The notes beneath the pieces are model-generated. The model saw nothing but the letters and a program-made list of their open reading frames with translations, was not told the origin of the DNA and did not search any database. Position numbers and translations under genes: made by a program. Below are positions 27,477 to 36,632 of a DNA stretch of 64,000 bases, piece after piece; within the stretch, counting starts at the first letter, position 1, and each line of letters begins with the position of its first letter. The DNA lies in contig NZ_JAVBXX010000005.1 in the NCBI RefSeq assembly GCF_030824335.1, forward strand, positions 1-64,000, read 5' to 3'. This stretch comes from Azonexus sp. (lineage in GTDB: Bacteria; Pseudomonadota; Gammaproteobacteria; Burkholderiales; Rhodocyclaceae).

Positions 27477-28883
27477 ATGGTAAAACAATCCTCTGCCCAG
27501 CGGATCATCGAGATCAAACCGGTATCCGACCCCAACGTCAAAGTCTATCCACGCACCATCCGCGGGCTGTTCAACAGCTGGCGCGTGGCCTTCGTCTGGC
27601 TGACCCAGATTGTCTTTTACGGGCTTTGCTGGCTCCCCTGGAATGGTCGCCAAGCAGTATTGTTCGACTTGGAGCAACGCCGTTTTTATCTGTTCGATCT
27701 GGTTCTGTGGCCCCAGGACACCATTTACCTGACCATCCTGCTATTAATATCGGCACTGGCACTCTTCCTGTTCACAGCCGTTGCCGGTCGCCTGTGGTGT
27801 GGTTATAGCTGTCCGCAAACGGTTTATACCGAGATTTTCTTGTGGGTGGAAAGATGGATCGAAGGCGACCGCCCGCAACGCATCAAACTTGATGCCGCAC
27901 CAAACTCCGGCAAAAAAGTGGCTAAAAAGACGCTGAAACACGGCATCTGGCTAGCCATCTCGCTCTGGACGGGCCTTACCTTCGTCGGCTATTTCACGCC
28001 GATCCGCGATCTGCTCAGCGGCCTGAGCAACGCAGGCACCGGCGCCTGGGAAATTTTCTGGATCCTGTTCTACGGCGGCGCCACCTACGGCATGGCTGGC
28101 TTCCTGCGCGAGCACATGTGCAAGTACATCTGCCCCTATGCGCAGTTCCAGTTCGTCATGTTCGATCGCGACACATTGATTGTCGCCTACGATGCACAAC
28201 GTGGCGAAACCCGGGGCAGTCGCCCGAAAAATACCGACCCGCGCGCAACTGGACTAGGCGATTGTATCGATTGCAGCATCTGCGTCCAGGTCTGCCCAAC
28301 CGGCATCGACATCCGCGACGGGCTGCAGCTTGAGTGCATCGGCTGCGCCGCCTGTATCGATGCGTGCGATCAGGTCATGGACAAAATGAACTACCCACGC
28401 GGCCTGATCCGCTACTCAACCGAAAATGCGGTCGAACAGGGATTTGCCCGCCAGGAAATCGTACGCCGCACCTTTCGCCTGCGCCCCATGCTCTATCTTG
28501 CTGCCCTGTTGATCATCAGCGGCGCCAGCGCCTGGTCCATCGCTACCCGCATACCACTCAAAATCGGCATCGAGAAGGAGCGGGCTGTGCTTTATCGCGA
28601 AGGCGACAATGGCGCCATCGAAAATTCGTTCCGGATGCACCTAACCAATGCCAGCGAACAGGCTAGACACTTCCGTATCGAAGTTAGCGGCCTCCCCGGC
28701 ATTCGCGTTCTCGGCAACGATCTTGCCAACGTGCCGGCCGCCGGCATGCAGGAAATCGCTCTGACCATCCAGGCCGAACCGGGCAGCATCGGCAGCGGAT
28801 CGCACCCGATCCTCTTTCGCGTCATCGACGCTGCCGATCCGGCAATACAGATTGAGCAAAAAGCCTCGTTCTGGATGCCCTGA
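27477..28883 (+). CDS. ccoG: Cytochrome c oxidase accessory protein CcoG (RdxA/FixG family)
   Basis: A 468-residue polytopic iron-sulfur protein involved in copper delivery/cbb3 oxidase assembly. Seen: several transmembrane helices in the first 210 residues and one near 345, the CGYSCPQTVYTEIF motif, and two ferredoxin-type clusters (CIDCSICVQVCPTG; CIGCAACIDACDQVM). A periplasmic IgG-like C-terminal domain is also present. Length fits the family (about 460-490). It stands apart from the cbb3 genes here, next to an NsrR-type regulator and operator, suggesting NO-responsive expression. Confidence 0.93.
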   Translation: MVKQSSAQRIIEIKPVSDPNVKVYPRTIRGLFNSWRVAFVWLTQIVFYGLCWLPWNGRQAVLFDLEQRRFYLFDLVLWPQDTIYLTILLLISALALFLFTAVAGRLWCGYSCPQTVYTEIFLWVERWIEGDRPQRIKLDAAPNSGKKVAKKTLKHGIWLAISLWTGLTFVGYFTPIRDLLSGLSNAGTGAWEIFWILFYGGATYGMAGFLREHMCKYICPYAQFQFVMFDRDTLIVAYDAQRGETRGSRPKNTDPRATGLGDCIDCSICVQVCPTGIDIRDGLQLECIGCAACIDACDQVMDKMNYPRGLIRYSTENAVEQGFARQEIVRRTFRLRPMLYLAALLIISGASAWSIATRIPLKIGIEKERAVLYREGDNGAIENSFRMHLTNASEQARHFRIEVSGLPGIRVLGNDLANVPAAGMQEIALTIQAEPGSIGSGSHPILFRVIDAADPAIQIEQKASFWMP

Positions 28884-28926
28884 ACGAAAGCCTGCAAGCA
28901 GCAGGAACGGGAAATGCTTTGATGAA

Positions 28927-28963
28927 GGTAGCCCCGACACCGTACCCAGGTCGTCGGGCTACC
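28927..28963. other. Strong hairpin after ccoG
   Basis: GGTAGCCCCGAC and GTCGGGCTACC form an 11-bp stem with one bulged C and a loop of about 14 bases, 44 bases after the ccoG stop. No T-run follows, so it may be a transcript-stabilising or weak terminating structure rather than a standard terminator. Confidence 0.5.
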
Positions 28964-28998
28964 GTTAATCGTGGCAAGCAGCACAGGAGGAAGTCATC

Positions 28999-29964
28999 AT
29001 GGCATACACCGACATCCGACTCTCAGTCGCCGAAGAACGTAGTATCTATGACGTGGCCGATATTGACCGCGCCCTTGAGGATGCTGCAGGCAACCGCAAC
29101 GAAGCGCTGGCCGCGCTGTACGAAAAGATGAAGCAACGCGGCGGTGGCCGCTTCCTGATTCGCCCAAGCGGTACGGACATGATCGACGAGCTCTACGACA
29201 GTTGCCCGAACTTCGGCGAGGTCATTGACGACCTGAAGAAACACCTGGCGCTCTCCGTTGCCGGCAACGAACCAATGCAGTTCACGCCTATCCTGCTGCT
29301 CGGCGAACCGGGCATCGGCAAAACCCACTTCGCCCGCGAACTGGCAGCGCGCCTGGGCACCGGCCACGAATTTGTCTCAATGAGCGCGTTGACCGCAGGA
29401 TGGATACTCTCCGGGGCATCCGCCCAGTGGAACAATGCCAAGCCGGGCAAGGTTGCGCACACTTTGGTGCATGGCGACTACGCCAACCCCATCGTGGTGC
29501 TCGATGAAATCGACAAAGCCGGCGGCGATTCCCGCTACGACCCGATGGGTGCGTTGTACAGCCTGCTCGAACATGACACGGCGAAAGCCTTCAAGGATGA
29601 ATTTGTCGATATCGACATCGACGCCTCGCACATCCTGTGGGTGACGACGGCCAACGACGAACGCAGCATCCCGGCCCCCATCCTCAACCGGATGAACGTC
29701 TACGAAGTGCCACGTCCCGACCGTGATGCCTCACTATCCATCGCCGCTGCCTTATACCGCGACTGTGTCAGCGAACACGACTGGGGATTCCCGCCGGAAG
29801 CCGGGGAAAATGTGCTGGAGCGCCTGGCATCACTGCCGCCGCGCGACATGAAAAAGCGCCTGCTCAACGCCTTCGGTACGGCCAAGCTGGATGGCCGCAA
29901 CTGGCTTGAAGCGAATGATTTCGAACAGGCACGGAGCGGACGTAGCCGCAAGATCGGATTCTGA
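28999..29964 (+). CDS. Stand-alone AAA+ ATPase, Lon-like ATPase module without protease
   Basis: A 321-residue AAA protein with Walker A LLGEPGIGKTHFA near residue 100, Walker B IVVLDEIDKAGGD near 172 and a sensor-1-like ILWVTTANDE. It resembles the ATPase part of Lon, but no Ser-Lys protease domain and no long N-terminal LAN domain are present. An AGGAGG site precedes ATG. It is flanked by a hairpin upstream and a strong hairpin downstream, so it is probably a single-gene unit. Partner and substrate are unknown. Confidence 0.8.
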   Translation: MAYTDIRLSVAEERSIYDVADIDRALEDAAGNRNEALAALYEKMKQRGGGRFLIRPSGTDMIDELYDSCPNFGEVIDDLKKHLALSVAGNEPMQFTPILLLGEPGIGKTHFARELAARLGTGHEFVSMSALTAGWILSGASAQWNNAKPGKVAHTLVHGDYANPIVVLDEIDKAGGDSRYDPMGALYSLLEHDTAKAFKDEFVDIDIDASHILWVTTANDERSIPAPILNRMNVYEVPRPDRDASLSIAAALYRDCVSEHDWGFPPEAGENVLERLASLPPRDMKKRLLNAFGTAKLDGRNWLEANDFEQARSGRSRKIGF

Positions 29965-29980
29965 TCGAACGGCAAAAGGG

Positions 29981-30009
29981 GAGCGGACGGCAGTAATTGC
30001 CATCCGCTC
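29981..30009. terminator. Hairpin terminator between AAA gene and speG-like gene
   Basis: GAGCGGA-C-GGCA and TGCC-A-TCCGCTC form an 11-bp stem with one mismatch and a 5-base loop. On the minus strand it is followed by CCCCTTTTG. It overlaps the stop codon of the minus-strand acetyltransferase gene. Confidence 0.65.
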
Positions 30010-30556
30010 AGGCAGCACAGACTCCGCCCGACAACCTGGCCTTGCGCCGAGCCAGGTATTCCGGCTGAAACACTGCCATGCGTAATACATCCCGATATTC
30101 GCCATCGACGAAAAACTCGTGACGCAATCGGCCCTCCTCGCGAAACCCCAACTTCGTATAGACATGCACGGCACGTTCATTCTCGCAATCGACAATCAGC
30201 GATAACTTGTACAAATTAAGCACCGTGAACGCGTAGTCCATGGCCAATTGCGTTGCCACCGTAGCGTGCCCCTTGCCCTGATGGGCCGGCGCGATGATGA
30301 TCTGGAACTCGGCACGACGGTGAATGTGGTTGATCTCGACCAACTCGACCAAACCGACGCGCTCTCCACCACCCTCTGCGACAAAACGACGTTCGCTCTG
30401 GTCGTGGATATGCTTGTCGTACAAATCGGCCAGCTCGACAAAAGCCTCGTAAGGCTCTTCAAACCAGTAGTGCATGACGCTTTCGTTGTTGTCCAGCTCA
30501 TGGACAAAACGCAAATCTTCGCGCTCCAGCGGACGCAGGATCAGATTTTCCGACAT
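30008..30556 (-). CDS. speG: Spermidine N1-acetyltransferase-like GNAT protein
   Basis: A 182-residue GNAT enzyme: [46 protein letters not shown], the acetyl-CoA loop [22 protein letters not shown] and [15 protein letters not shown] are all as in SpeG, which detoxifies excess spermidine/spermine. The open frame extends upstream to 30841, but ATG 30556 matches the family start. Transcribed alone; its 3' end overlaps a hairpin terminator. Polyamine specificity is inferred by pattern. Confidence 0.85.
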   Translation of the reverse strand: MSENLILRPLEREDLRFVHELDNNESVMHYWFEEPYEAFVELADLYDKHIHDQSERRFVAEGGGERVGLVELVEINHIHRRAEFQIIIAPAHQGKGHATVATQLAMDYAFTVLNLYKLSLIVDCENERAVHVYTKLGFREEGRLRHEFFVDGEYRDVLRMAVFQPEYLARRKARLSGGVCAA

Positions 30557-30690
30557 GGGAGCCCCGGCAGGATTCAGATGAATGGATTCTAACGCCCACA
30601 CCGATATTGGCAATGTGCCCGATGAATAACGCGGACATGCCATTCGGGTTTTTTCAAATGCAACAAAATTGATTAACCACGTAACCAAAA

Positions 30691-30708
30691 GGGTTTGGCG
30701 CCAATCCC
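30691..30708. promoter_or_regulatory. Palindrome in the speG-like / small-ORF divergent region
   Basis: GGGTTTGGCGCCAATCCC contains the perfect 10-bp palindrome TTGGCGCCAA and extends to 18 bp with one mismatched pair. It lies in the 244-base region between the divergent genes at 30556 and 30801. Possible operator; binder unknown. The rest of the region shows nothing else distinct. Confidence 0.3.
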
Positions 30709-30800
30709 CTTGCCATTCATGCGGAGCTATTACCTTGGCTATATTTTTCAAAGCCTTGGCTTTGATTAGGATACAAAAAACACACAGGGGAGAATGCATC

Positions 30801-31001
30801 ATGACCGCAAGCCAGCGCCAGTTACTCACCACAAAACCCATTGCTCATGTCCGTCCGGAATACGTGGCCGCCGTACGCTATCCCGACGGGAAACGCGATC
30901 TGTTCCATATCCGCAACGCCGATAGCCTGGCCGATGCCCGGGAACTGGTACTGCTGGAAGTTGGCGACGTGCGTAGCCTGGTCGTCGCGCTCCGCCACTA
31001 A
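30801..31001 (+). CDS. Small conserved-looking protein of unknown function
   Basis: A 66-residue soluble protein, start MTASQRQLL at ATG 30801 with AGGGGAGA eight bases upstream. It has a compact beta-beta-alpha-beta look: [44 protein letters not shown] recognise no family. It ends 6 bases from the hypE stop on the opposite strand. Confidence 0.6.
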   Translation: MTASQRQLLTTKPIAHVRPEYVAAVRYPDGKRDLFHIRNADSLADARELVLLEVGDVRSLVVALRH

Positions 31002-31007
31002 GCCGAT

Positions 31008-32099
31008 CTAACAGATGCGCGGCAGTTGCTCACCGCTCAGCCAGTCCACGATGCGCCGCCCGCCCAAGGCGGTGGTCATCTGAACAAAATGCTGTGGGTC
31101 GGCATGCACCGTGCCGATACGCGCAGCGTCCCGGGCCAGCGGATGCTGGCGCATTGCGGTCAACAGCATTTCCGCATCGTTTTCCGCGCAGATCGCCACC
31201 ACTTTCCCCTCGTTGGCGACATAAAGCGGGTCCAGCCCGAGCAACTCGCAAGCCGCATTGACCGCCGGACGTACCGGCAAAGCCTTCTCCTGCAACATCA
31301 TGCCGACGCCGGACTGCTGGGCGATTTCATTCAGCGTGGTGGCCAGGCCGCCGCGCGTCGGATCGCGCAGCACGCGCAAATCGGCGCCAGTTGCCAACAT
31401 CGCTTCGATCAACTCGTGCAACGCCGCCGTATCGGAAACAATCGGCGCGTCAAAACCCAGGCTTTCACGTTCCGCCATGATCGCCATGCCGTGGTCACCC
31501 AGCGTCCCGGACAGCAAAATCACATCACCCGGCCGGGCCAGACGCCCGGACAATTCACGCCCCGGCGGCACGACACCGACCCCCGTCGTCGTGATGAACA
31601 CGCCATCACCTTTGCCGCGCTCGACCACCTTGGTATCGCCAGTCACCACCGGCACCCCGGCTGCCTTGGCCGCCGCTGCCATACTTTGCACGATGCGCGC
31701 CAGATCGGCGAGTTTCAGCCCTTCTTCGATGATGAAGGCCGCCGAAAGATACAGGGGCTTGGCGCCCATCACCGCCACGTCATTGATCGTGCCATGCACC
31801 GCCAGACAACCGATGTCGCCACCAGGAAAGAACAGCGGCGAGACAACATGCGCATCGGTCGCCATGACCAGCCGGCCGGCACCAACTCCGGGCAAAGACG
31901 GGGGCAAGGGCAATGACGCACCGTCATCGCCCTGCGCCAGATATTCATTGCCCAGATAGCGGGCAAACAGCTCATCGATCAATTGCGCCATCGCCCGACC
32001 ACCGGCACCGTGCGCCATATCGACGTGGCCGTTCTTGATGTCCAGCGGGCGGCCATAGGTTTTACGTGAACTGGGTTTGCGCGAAGCCGGATCAGACAT
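31008..32099 (-). CDS. hypE: Hydrogenase maturation protein HypE
   Basis: A 363-residue PurM-like enzyme that dehydrates the carbamoyl group on its own C-terminal Cys to thiocyanate, the cyanide source for the [NiFe] cofactor. Seen: MAHGAGGRAMAQLI, FPGGDIGCLAVHGTINDVAVMGA, TGDTKVVERGKGDG and the essential C-terminal PRIC. The frame is open further upstream, but ATG 32099 overlaps the hypD stop by 8 bases and gives a normal N-terminus. Last gene of the hypF-hybE-hypC-hypD-hypE run. Confidence 0.96.
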   Translation of the reverse strand: MSDPASRKPSSRKTYGRPLDIKNGHVDMAHGAGGRAMAQLIDELFARYLGNEYLAQGDDGASLPLPPSLPGVGAGRLVMATDAHVVSPLFFPGGDIGCLAVHGTINDVAVMGAKPLYLSAAFIIEEGLKLADLARIVQSMAAAAKAAGVPVVTGDTKVVERGKGDGVFITTTGVGVVPPGRELSGRLARPGDVILLSGTLGDHGMAIMAERESLGFDAPIVSDTAALHELIEAMLATGADLRVLRDPTRGGLATTLNEIAQQSGVGMMLQEKALPVRPAVNAACELLGLDPLYVANEGKVVAICAENDAEMLLTAMRQHPLARDAARIGTVHADPQHFVQMTTALGGRRIVDWLSGEQLPRIC

Positions 32100-33228
32100 C
32101 CTTGTAACGTCCATAAGTGTAGTGCGCGGCACAGGCGCCTTCCGACGAGACCATGCACGAGCCGACCGGATTTTCCGGGGTGCACGCGGTAGCGAATATC
32201 TTGCAGTCCTGCGGCCGTTTCACGCCGCGCAGGATCGCCGCGCATTCGCAGGCCTTGTGATCGGGCACCGGCACATAGTCGACGGAAAAACGCTTTTCAG
32301 CATCAAATTCGGCGAACTGCTCGCGAATGCGCAAGGCCGAGTCGGGAAGTACGCCCAGTCCACGCCATTCGAACGAATCGCGCAGGGTAAATACGTCGCG
32401 CACCAGTTGCTGCGCCTTCAGGTTGCCGTCGCGGCTGACGGCACGCGAAAACTCATTCTCCACCTCGGCCCGAGCGTCATTGACCTGGCGAACCAGCATG
32501 CGGATCGCCTGCATCACGTCGAGCGGCTCGAAACCGGCGATGACCACCGGTTTCTTGTAATCGTCAGCACAGAATTCGTACGGTCGACTGCCAATAATGG
32601 TCGAAACATGCGCCGGACCAACGAAGCCATCGAGCGGCACGCTCTGCCCGGCACGGACCTCGGGCGATTCGAGAATGCCGATCATGGCGGCTGGCGTCAG
32701 CACATGGCAGCACAGCACGGAAAAATTCTTCAAGCCCAGCGCCGCCGCCTGGCGGATCGCCACGGCAGTCGGCGGGGTGGTGGTTTCGAAACCGATGGCA
32801 AAGAAAACGACCTGCCGATCCGGATGCTTCTGCGCCAAGGCGACGGCATCGGCGGTGGAATACACCATGCGCACATCGCCGCCGGAATTCCCAACGCCGG
32901 CCTTGGCTTTCATCAAGGACAGCCCGCCGGAAGCCGGCACGCGCAAACAGTCGCCGTAGGTGCACAAGATCACGCCGGCCTCGCGCACCAGACGAATCGC
33001 CTGATCGACCCGGCCTATCGGCAACACGCAGACCGGGCAGCCCGGGCCGTGGATCATCCGGATGTTTTCAGGCAGCAGATCACTGACGCCATAACGCGAA
33101 ATGGCATGCGTATGACCGCCGCAAAATTCCATGAAATGATATTGCCGACCTGGCTGCACGTCGGCCCGGATACCGGCGGCAATTTTTTGGGCCAGTTCGC
33201 CGTCGCGAAATTCGTCGATGTATTTCAT
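32092..33228 (-). CDS. hypD: Hydrogenase maturation protein HypD
   Basis: A 378-residue [4Fe-4S] scaffold protein on which the Fe(CN)2CO unit is built with HypC. Conserved motifs: HFMEFCGGHTHAISRYG, HGPGCPVCVLPIG, FFAIGFETTTP and the C-terminal cluster Cys residues (CECAAILRGVKRPQDCKIFATACTPENP region). ATG 33228 overlaps the hypC stop by one base (TGATG), giving tight coupling. Confidence 0.97.
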   Translation of the reverse strand: MKYIDEFRDGELAQKIAAGIRADVQPGRQYHFMEFCGGHTHAISRYGVSDLLPENIRMIHGPGCPVCVLPIGRVDQAIRLVREAGVILCTYGDCLRVPASGGLSLMKAKAGVGNSGGDVRMVYSTADAVALAQKHPDRQVVFFAIGFETTTPPTAVAIRQAAALGLKNFSVLCCHVLTPAAMIGILESPEVRAGQSVPLDGFVGPAHVSTIIGSRPYEFCADDYKKPVVIAGFEPLDVMQAIRMLVRQVNDARAEVENEFSRAVSRDGNLKAQQLVRDVFTLRDSFEWRGLGVLPDSALRIREQFAEFDAEKRFSVDYVPVPDHKACECAAILRGVKRPQDCKIFATACTPENPVGSCMVSSEGACAAHYTYGRYKDV

Positions 33229-33491
33229 CAATGCAGCATCGATGGGTCGTCAAGTTGGCCATCGAGCTGGCCCCCGAATTCTCCCATTTCGGCGAACAGC
33301 GCCAGGGTTTTCAGCGCCTCGTCCGTATCCAGCTTGCTCAGCGCGTAGCCAACATGAACGATCACATAATCGCCAACGGCGACATCCTCAACCAGCGACA
33401 ACGAAATTTCCTTGCGCACGCCGGCCAGGTCGACCACGGCACAGTCGTTGTCGCGCAATTCAACGACCTGCGCGGGAATGGCCAGACACAT
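33228..33491 (-). CDS. hypC: Hydrogenase maturation chaperone HypC
   Basis: An 87-residue HypC/HupF chaperone. The required N-terminal MCLAIPAQV with Cys2 after Met removal is present, as is VGDYVIVHVGYALSKLD. HypC binds HypD and carries the iron ligand unit to the large-subunit precursor. It couples translationally to hypD. Confidence 0.97.
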   Translation of the reverse strand: MCLAIPAQVVELRDNDCAVVDLAGVRKEISLSLVEDVAVGDYVIVHVGYALSKLDTDEALKTLALFAEMGEFGGQLDGQLDDPSMLH

Positions 33492-33567
33492 GGAATTTCC
33501 TTTATCGGTTAAAGCCGCCAGATCGCGGCATGTTCGAAGAATTCACCGTCAACATCCCCAGTAGCGC

Positions 33568-34095
33568 CTAGCCCCGACCGACCAAGCGGCGCAGGAAACC
33601 CCGCCGGTCGACCGGTGCCTTGCTGCGCTCGGTGACCTCGGGGACATCAAGCACTTCGGCGGGTGGCGGCGGATTGAAAAGGCTGTTGAACGCCTCCATC
33701 GCCAGGGTCAGCGCCTCATCCTGCGAGCCAATCCGCTCGACCGACGCGAATACCGGGCACCAGAAAAAAGCCGGCACCTCGGCGTCCGGATTAGATTCGG
33801 CGAGAAATTCAAGATCACCCGCCGGAAACTCGACACGCAGCGGTTTGCCCGCCGGCGCTTCATTCCCCGGCGCCTGCCACAACTCACCGCCGCCCGGCAG
33901 CAGGAATAGCCGGACAAACCAAGGCGTCACGACCGCCCCCAGCCAATCGCCACGATAACGACGAAAACCGGCAATATCGACGCTCAAAACCGGGTTTTTA
34001 ACGCCACATCCCGCCATCGGCACTTGCGCCAAACGCCGGTACATGGCGAGCAGTAGCGGTGCCGGATTGTCCTGATAAATTTGTTCCGTATTCAT
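33568..34095 (-). CDS. hybE: [NiFe]-hydrogenase assembly chaperone, HybE/HupJ family
   Basis: A 175-residue protein with the HybE pattern: IYQDNPAPLLLAMYRRLAQVPMAG, NPVLSVDIAGFRRYRGDWLGAVVTPWFVRLFLLPGGG and FPAGDLEFLAE. Members help assembly or Tat-export quality control of membrane-bound uptake hydrogenases. ATG 34095 (MNTEQIY) matches the family better than the upstream extension. The C-terminal RRGFLRRLVGRG tail is basic. Its presence implies an uptake hydrogenase elsewhere in the genome. Confidence 0.85.
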   Translation of the reverse strand: MNTEQIYQDNPAPLLLAMYRRLAQVPMAGCGVKNPVLSVDIAGFRRYRGDWLGAVVTPWFVRLFLLPGGGELWQAPGNEAPAGKPLRVEFPAGDLEFLAESNPDAEVPAFFWCPVFASVERIGSQDEALTLAMEAFNSLFNPPPPAEVLDVPEVTERSKAPVDRRGFLRRLVGRG

Positions 34096-34132
34096 TTCAC
34101 TCAATCCTTGGCGCATTCAACAACTCGTATAA

Positions 34133-36439
34133 CTATGCAGCAGCGGCACCGCATCGCGCCACCCAGGCTTGCCCGAGGGCCAAGCCGCCATCGTTGGGTG
34201 GCGCCTGCCGCGCCGACAAAAGTTCCAGCCCCGCTTGGGCAAAGTGACGATGCAGCGCGTGCAGCAACACCGAATTCATCGCGCAACCGCCAGCAATCGC
34301 TATTTTGCTGATTTTTTCGCGGTCGACCGCAGAAATCACCCAATTTGCCAGTCCAGCGGCCAAGGTAGCGTGAAACAGCGCGGCGCCTTGCGCCCGGTCG
34401 CGGCAATCGAGCAAAGCCAAGACCAGCGGGGAACAGTCGAGATTGCCGGTCGCCGGGTCGATACGATAGCCGCCAACCAGCGGCGCCACCGGGCCGTGAC
34501 GCGCGGCCAGGCTTTCCAGTTCCATCGCCGCCTGCCCCTCGTAATGATTGGTGTCGCGCACACCCAGCAAGCCAGCCGCCGCATCGAACCAGCGTCCGAG
34601 ACTGGAAGTGGGTGGACTGCGCAGCTTGCGCTCCAGCATGGTCAAGATGGAACGGCCGTCGTGCTGCGGGTAGTGCTGCTGCAACCAGGGCGCAACGCGA
34701 TAGCCCAGACCGGCCGCATACAGCGCCGATACCGCCATGCGCCAGGGGTCACGGGCCGCCCGGTCGCCGCCGGGCAGTGCCAGAGGCTGCAGATGGCCCA
34801 GCCGCCGGCATGCAGCACCATCGACCCGAAGCAGTTCGCCGCCCCAGCTCCCGCCATCCGGCCCCAGGCCTGTGCCATCAAGCGCCAAGCCAATAACCGG
34901 CTCATTGACGCCATGTTCGGCGCAAATCGCCGCAATATGTGCGTGATGATGTGCCACTGCAACGGCTGGCACACCCAGCGCATCAGCCAGCCGCAACGCC
35001 ATTTGCGTAGAGGGATAATCCGGATGCAGGTCGTGAGCGATCAAATCCGGGCGTACTTCCAGCACCTTCAGCAGATGCGCCGTCACTTCTTCGAGAAAAG
35101 CCAGCGTAGGCACATTGTTGAGACTGCCGATGTGCTGCGACAAAAATGCCTGCCGGCCGCGCATCACGCACAGCGTATTTTTCAGGTAGCCGCCCAGCGC
35201 CAGCACGGCTGGCCCGTCGTCGCGCAGCGCAATGGGCAAGGGCGCATAGCCGCGCGCCCGGCGAATGAACAGCGCCGGCAGGGTTTCGCTCGCCGCCCGG
35301 ACGACCGAATCGTCGCTGCGCACGACGATATCCCGGTCATGCAGCAGCCAGGCATCGGCAATGCCGGCCAGCCGATCCAATGCTTCATCGTTGTCGATCA
35401 CCAGCGGTTCACCGGCGGGATTGGCGCTGGTCATCACCAGCAGCATGTCGTTCGCCGCCGCCATCCAGGCAGTGCCGGCCGGTCTCCCGGCGGCCTCGTG
35501 CCAGAGCAGCAGATGCAGCGGCGTCGCTGGCAACATGACGCCCAGCCAGGCCAGTCCCGGCGCGACTTCTGGAAGTTCGTTATCACCTTTCGGGCAGAGC
35601 ACGATGGGCGCCGCTGGCGAATGCAGCAAAGCCAGTTCGGGCGAGCCGATTTGTGCCCAAGCGCTGAACGACGCGGCATTCAGGCCCATCACGGCAAAGG
35701 GTTTGGTCTCACGGGCTTTGCGCTCGCGCAATTCGCCGACAGCGCGTGCATTTTTGGCATCGCAGGCCAGATGAAAACCGCCCAGCCCCTTGATCGCGAC
35801 GATTTTTCCGGCGCGCAGCAGGGCCAGCGTTTCGGCCAAAGGATCGCCGTCGACCGCAGAACCGGCCGCATCGAGCAAGCGCAACTGCGGACCACAAGCC
35901 GGGCAGCAGGTGGTTTCGGCATGAAAACGCCGGTCGACCGGCGCAGCGTATTCGGTGGCACAAGCGGGGCACAACGGGAAGGGCAGCAGGCTGGTCTGCG
36001 CCCTGTCGTAAGGAATTCCCCGGCTAACGCTATAACGCGGGCCACAGTGCGTGCAGGTGGTAAAAGCGTAGCGCCAGCGGCGATCCGCCGGATCAAAGAT
36101 GTTTTCGACACAATCGACGCAGATCGCCGCATCGGGGCCAATCGCGGTGCGTGCGCTACCCGGCAGGCTGTCGAGAATGCTGAATCCGGCTGGCGCAGTC
36201 CATGGCCCGTCCGGCGCGGTGCCAGTTTCAATCGCGTCGATGCGGGCCAGCGGCGGGATTTCCCTGGGTAAACGGGCCAGGAATTCAGGCAGTTTTTGCC
36301 CGTCGACCGCAATCGTCACGCCCGCCCCATCGTTGCGCACCCAGCCGGTCAAACCCAGTTCGCTGGCCAGCCGCCAGACGTAGGGACGGAAACCGACGCC
36401 CTGCACCAACCCGCGGATACGGAGATTAAGTAAGGACAT
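34133..36439 (-). CDS. hypF: Carbamoyltransferase HypF
   Basis: A 768-residue enzyme that makes carbamoyl-AMP and passes the carbamoyl group to HypE. Domain order: acylphosphatase (IRGLVQGVGFRPYVWRLA), two zinc-finger-like C-x2-C pairs (CVDCVEN...CTHCGPRYS; CPACATEY...CCPACGP), YrdC-like domain (KIVAIKGLGGFHLACDA) and a Kae1-like C-terminal domain (VAVAHHHAHIAAICAEHG, ALDGTGLGPDGG, SKIAIAGGCAMNSVL). ATG 36439 gives the standard N-terminus. It heads the minus-strand hyp block; the RiPP locus begins 194 bases away on the other strand. Confidence 0.97.
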   Translation of the reverse strand: MSLLNLRIRGLVQGVGFRPYVWRLASELGLTGWVRNDGAGVTIAVDGQKLPEFLARLPREIPPLARIDAIETGTAPDGPWTAPAGFSILDSLPGSARTAIGPDAAICVDCVENIFDPADRRWRYAFTTCTHCGPRYSVSRGIPYDRAQTSLLPFPLCPACATEYAAPVDRRFHAETTCCPACGPQLRLLDAAGSAVDGDPLAETLALLRAGKIVAIKGLGGFHLACDAKNARAVGELRERKARETKPFAVMGLNAASFSAWAQIGSPELALLHSPAAPIVLCPKGDNELPEVAPGLAWLGVMLPATPLHLLLWHEAAGRPAGTAWMAAANDMLLVMTSANPAGEPLVIDNDEALDRLAGIADAWLLHDRDIVVRSDDSVVRAASETLPALFIRRARGYAPLPIALRDDGPAVLALGGYLKNTLCVMRGRQAFLSQHIGSLNNVPTLAFLEEVTAHLLKVLEVRPDLIAHDLHPDYPSTQMALRLADALGVPAVAVAHHHAHIAAICAEHGVNEPVIGLALDGTGLGPDGGSWGGELLRVDGAACRRLGHLQPLALPGGDRAARDPWRMAVSALYAAGLGYRVAPWLQQHYPQHDGRSILTMLERKLRSPPTSSLGRWFDAAAGLLGVRDTNHYEGQAAMELESLAARHGPVAPLVGGYRIDPATGNLDCSPLVLALLDCRDRAQGAALFHATLAAGLANWVISAVDREKISKIAIAGGCAMNSVLLHALHRHFAQAGLELLSARQAPPNDGGLALGQAWVARCGAAAA

Positions 36440-36464
36440 AGGCCGCCGATCCAGGAAAGCTCCG

Positions 36465-36493
36465 ATCATTCTCCCCGAGCGGATGACAGTCAA
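36465..36493 (-). promoter_or_regulatory. Candidate sigma-70 promoter for the hypF block
   Basis: Read on the minus strand: TTGACT (36493-36488), a 17-base spacer, then AATGAT (36470-36465). The -35 matches 5/6 and the -10 4/6, with ideal spacing, about 26 bases before the hypF start. No FNR or sigma-54 signature was seen here. Confidence 0.4.
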
Positions 36494-36632
36494 GGCATTT
36501 CAGGAATGATTCACGCATCACCACAATGCCATTTTTGCGTTATCCACCATGCATTACCGCAACACTGTGCGACACTCCCTCCCCGGTGCCAAGCCGTACC
36601 GCCCCCGTGCACATTGAACAATACAAAACACC

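Noticed and set aside
34169..36271. 700-residue plus-strand open frame
   Set aside because: Antisense to hypF with no recognisable domain; hypF is complete.
36440..36632. Integration site or direct repeats at the RiPP locus boundary
   Set aside because: No tRNA, integrase, IS or matching repeat was seen here or near 52.1-54 kb; the insertion idea rests only on the split hyp genes.
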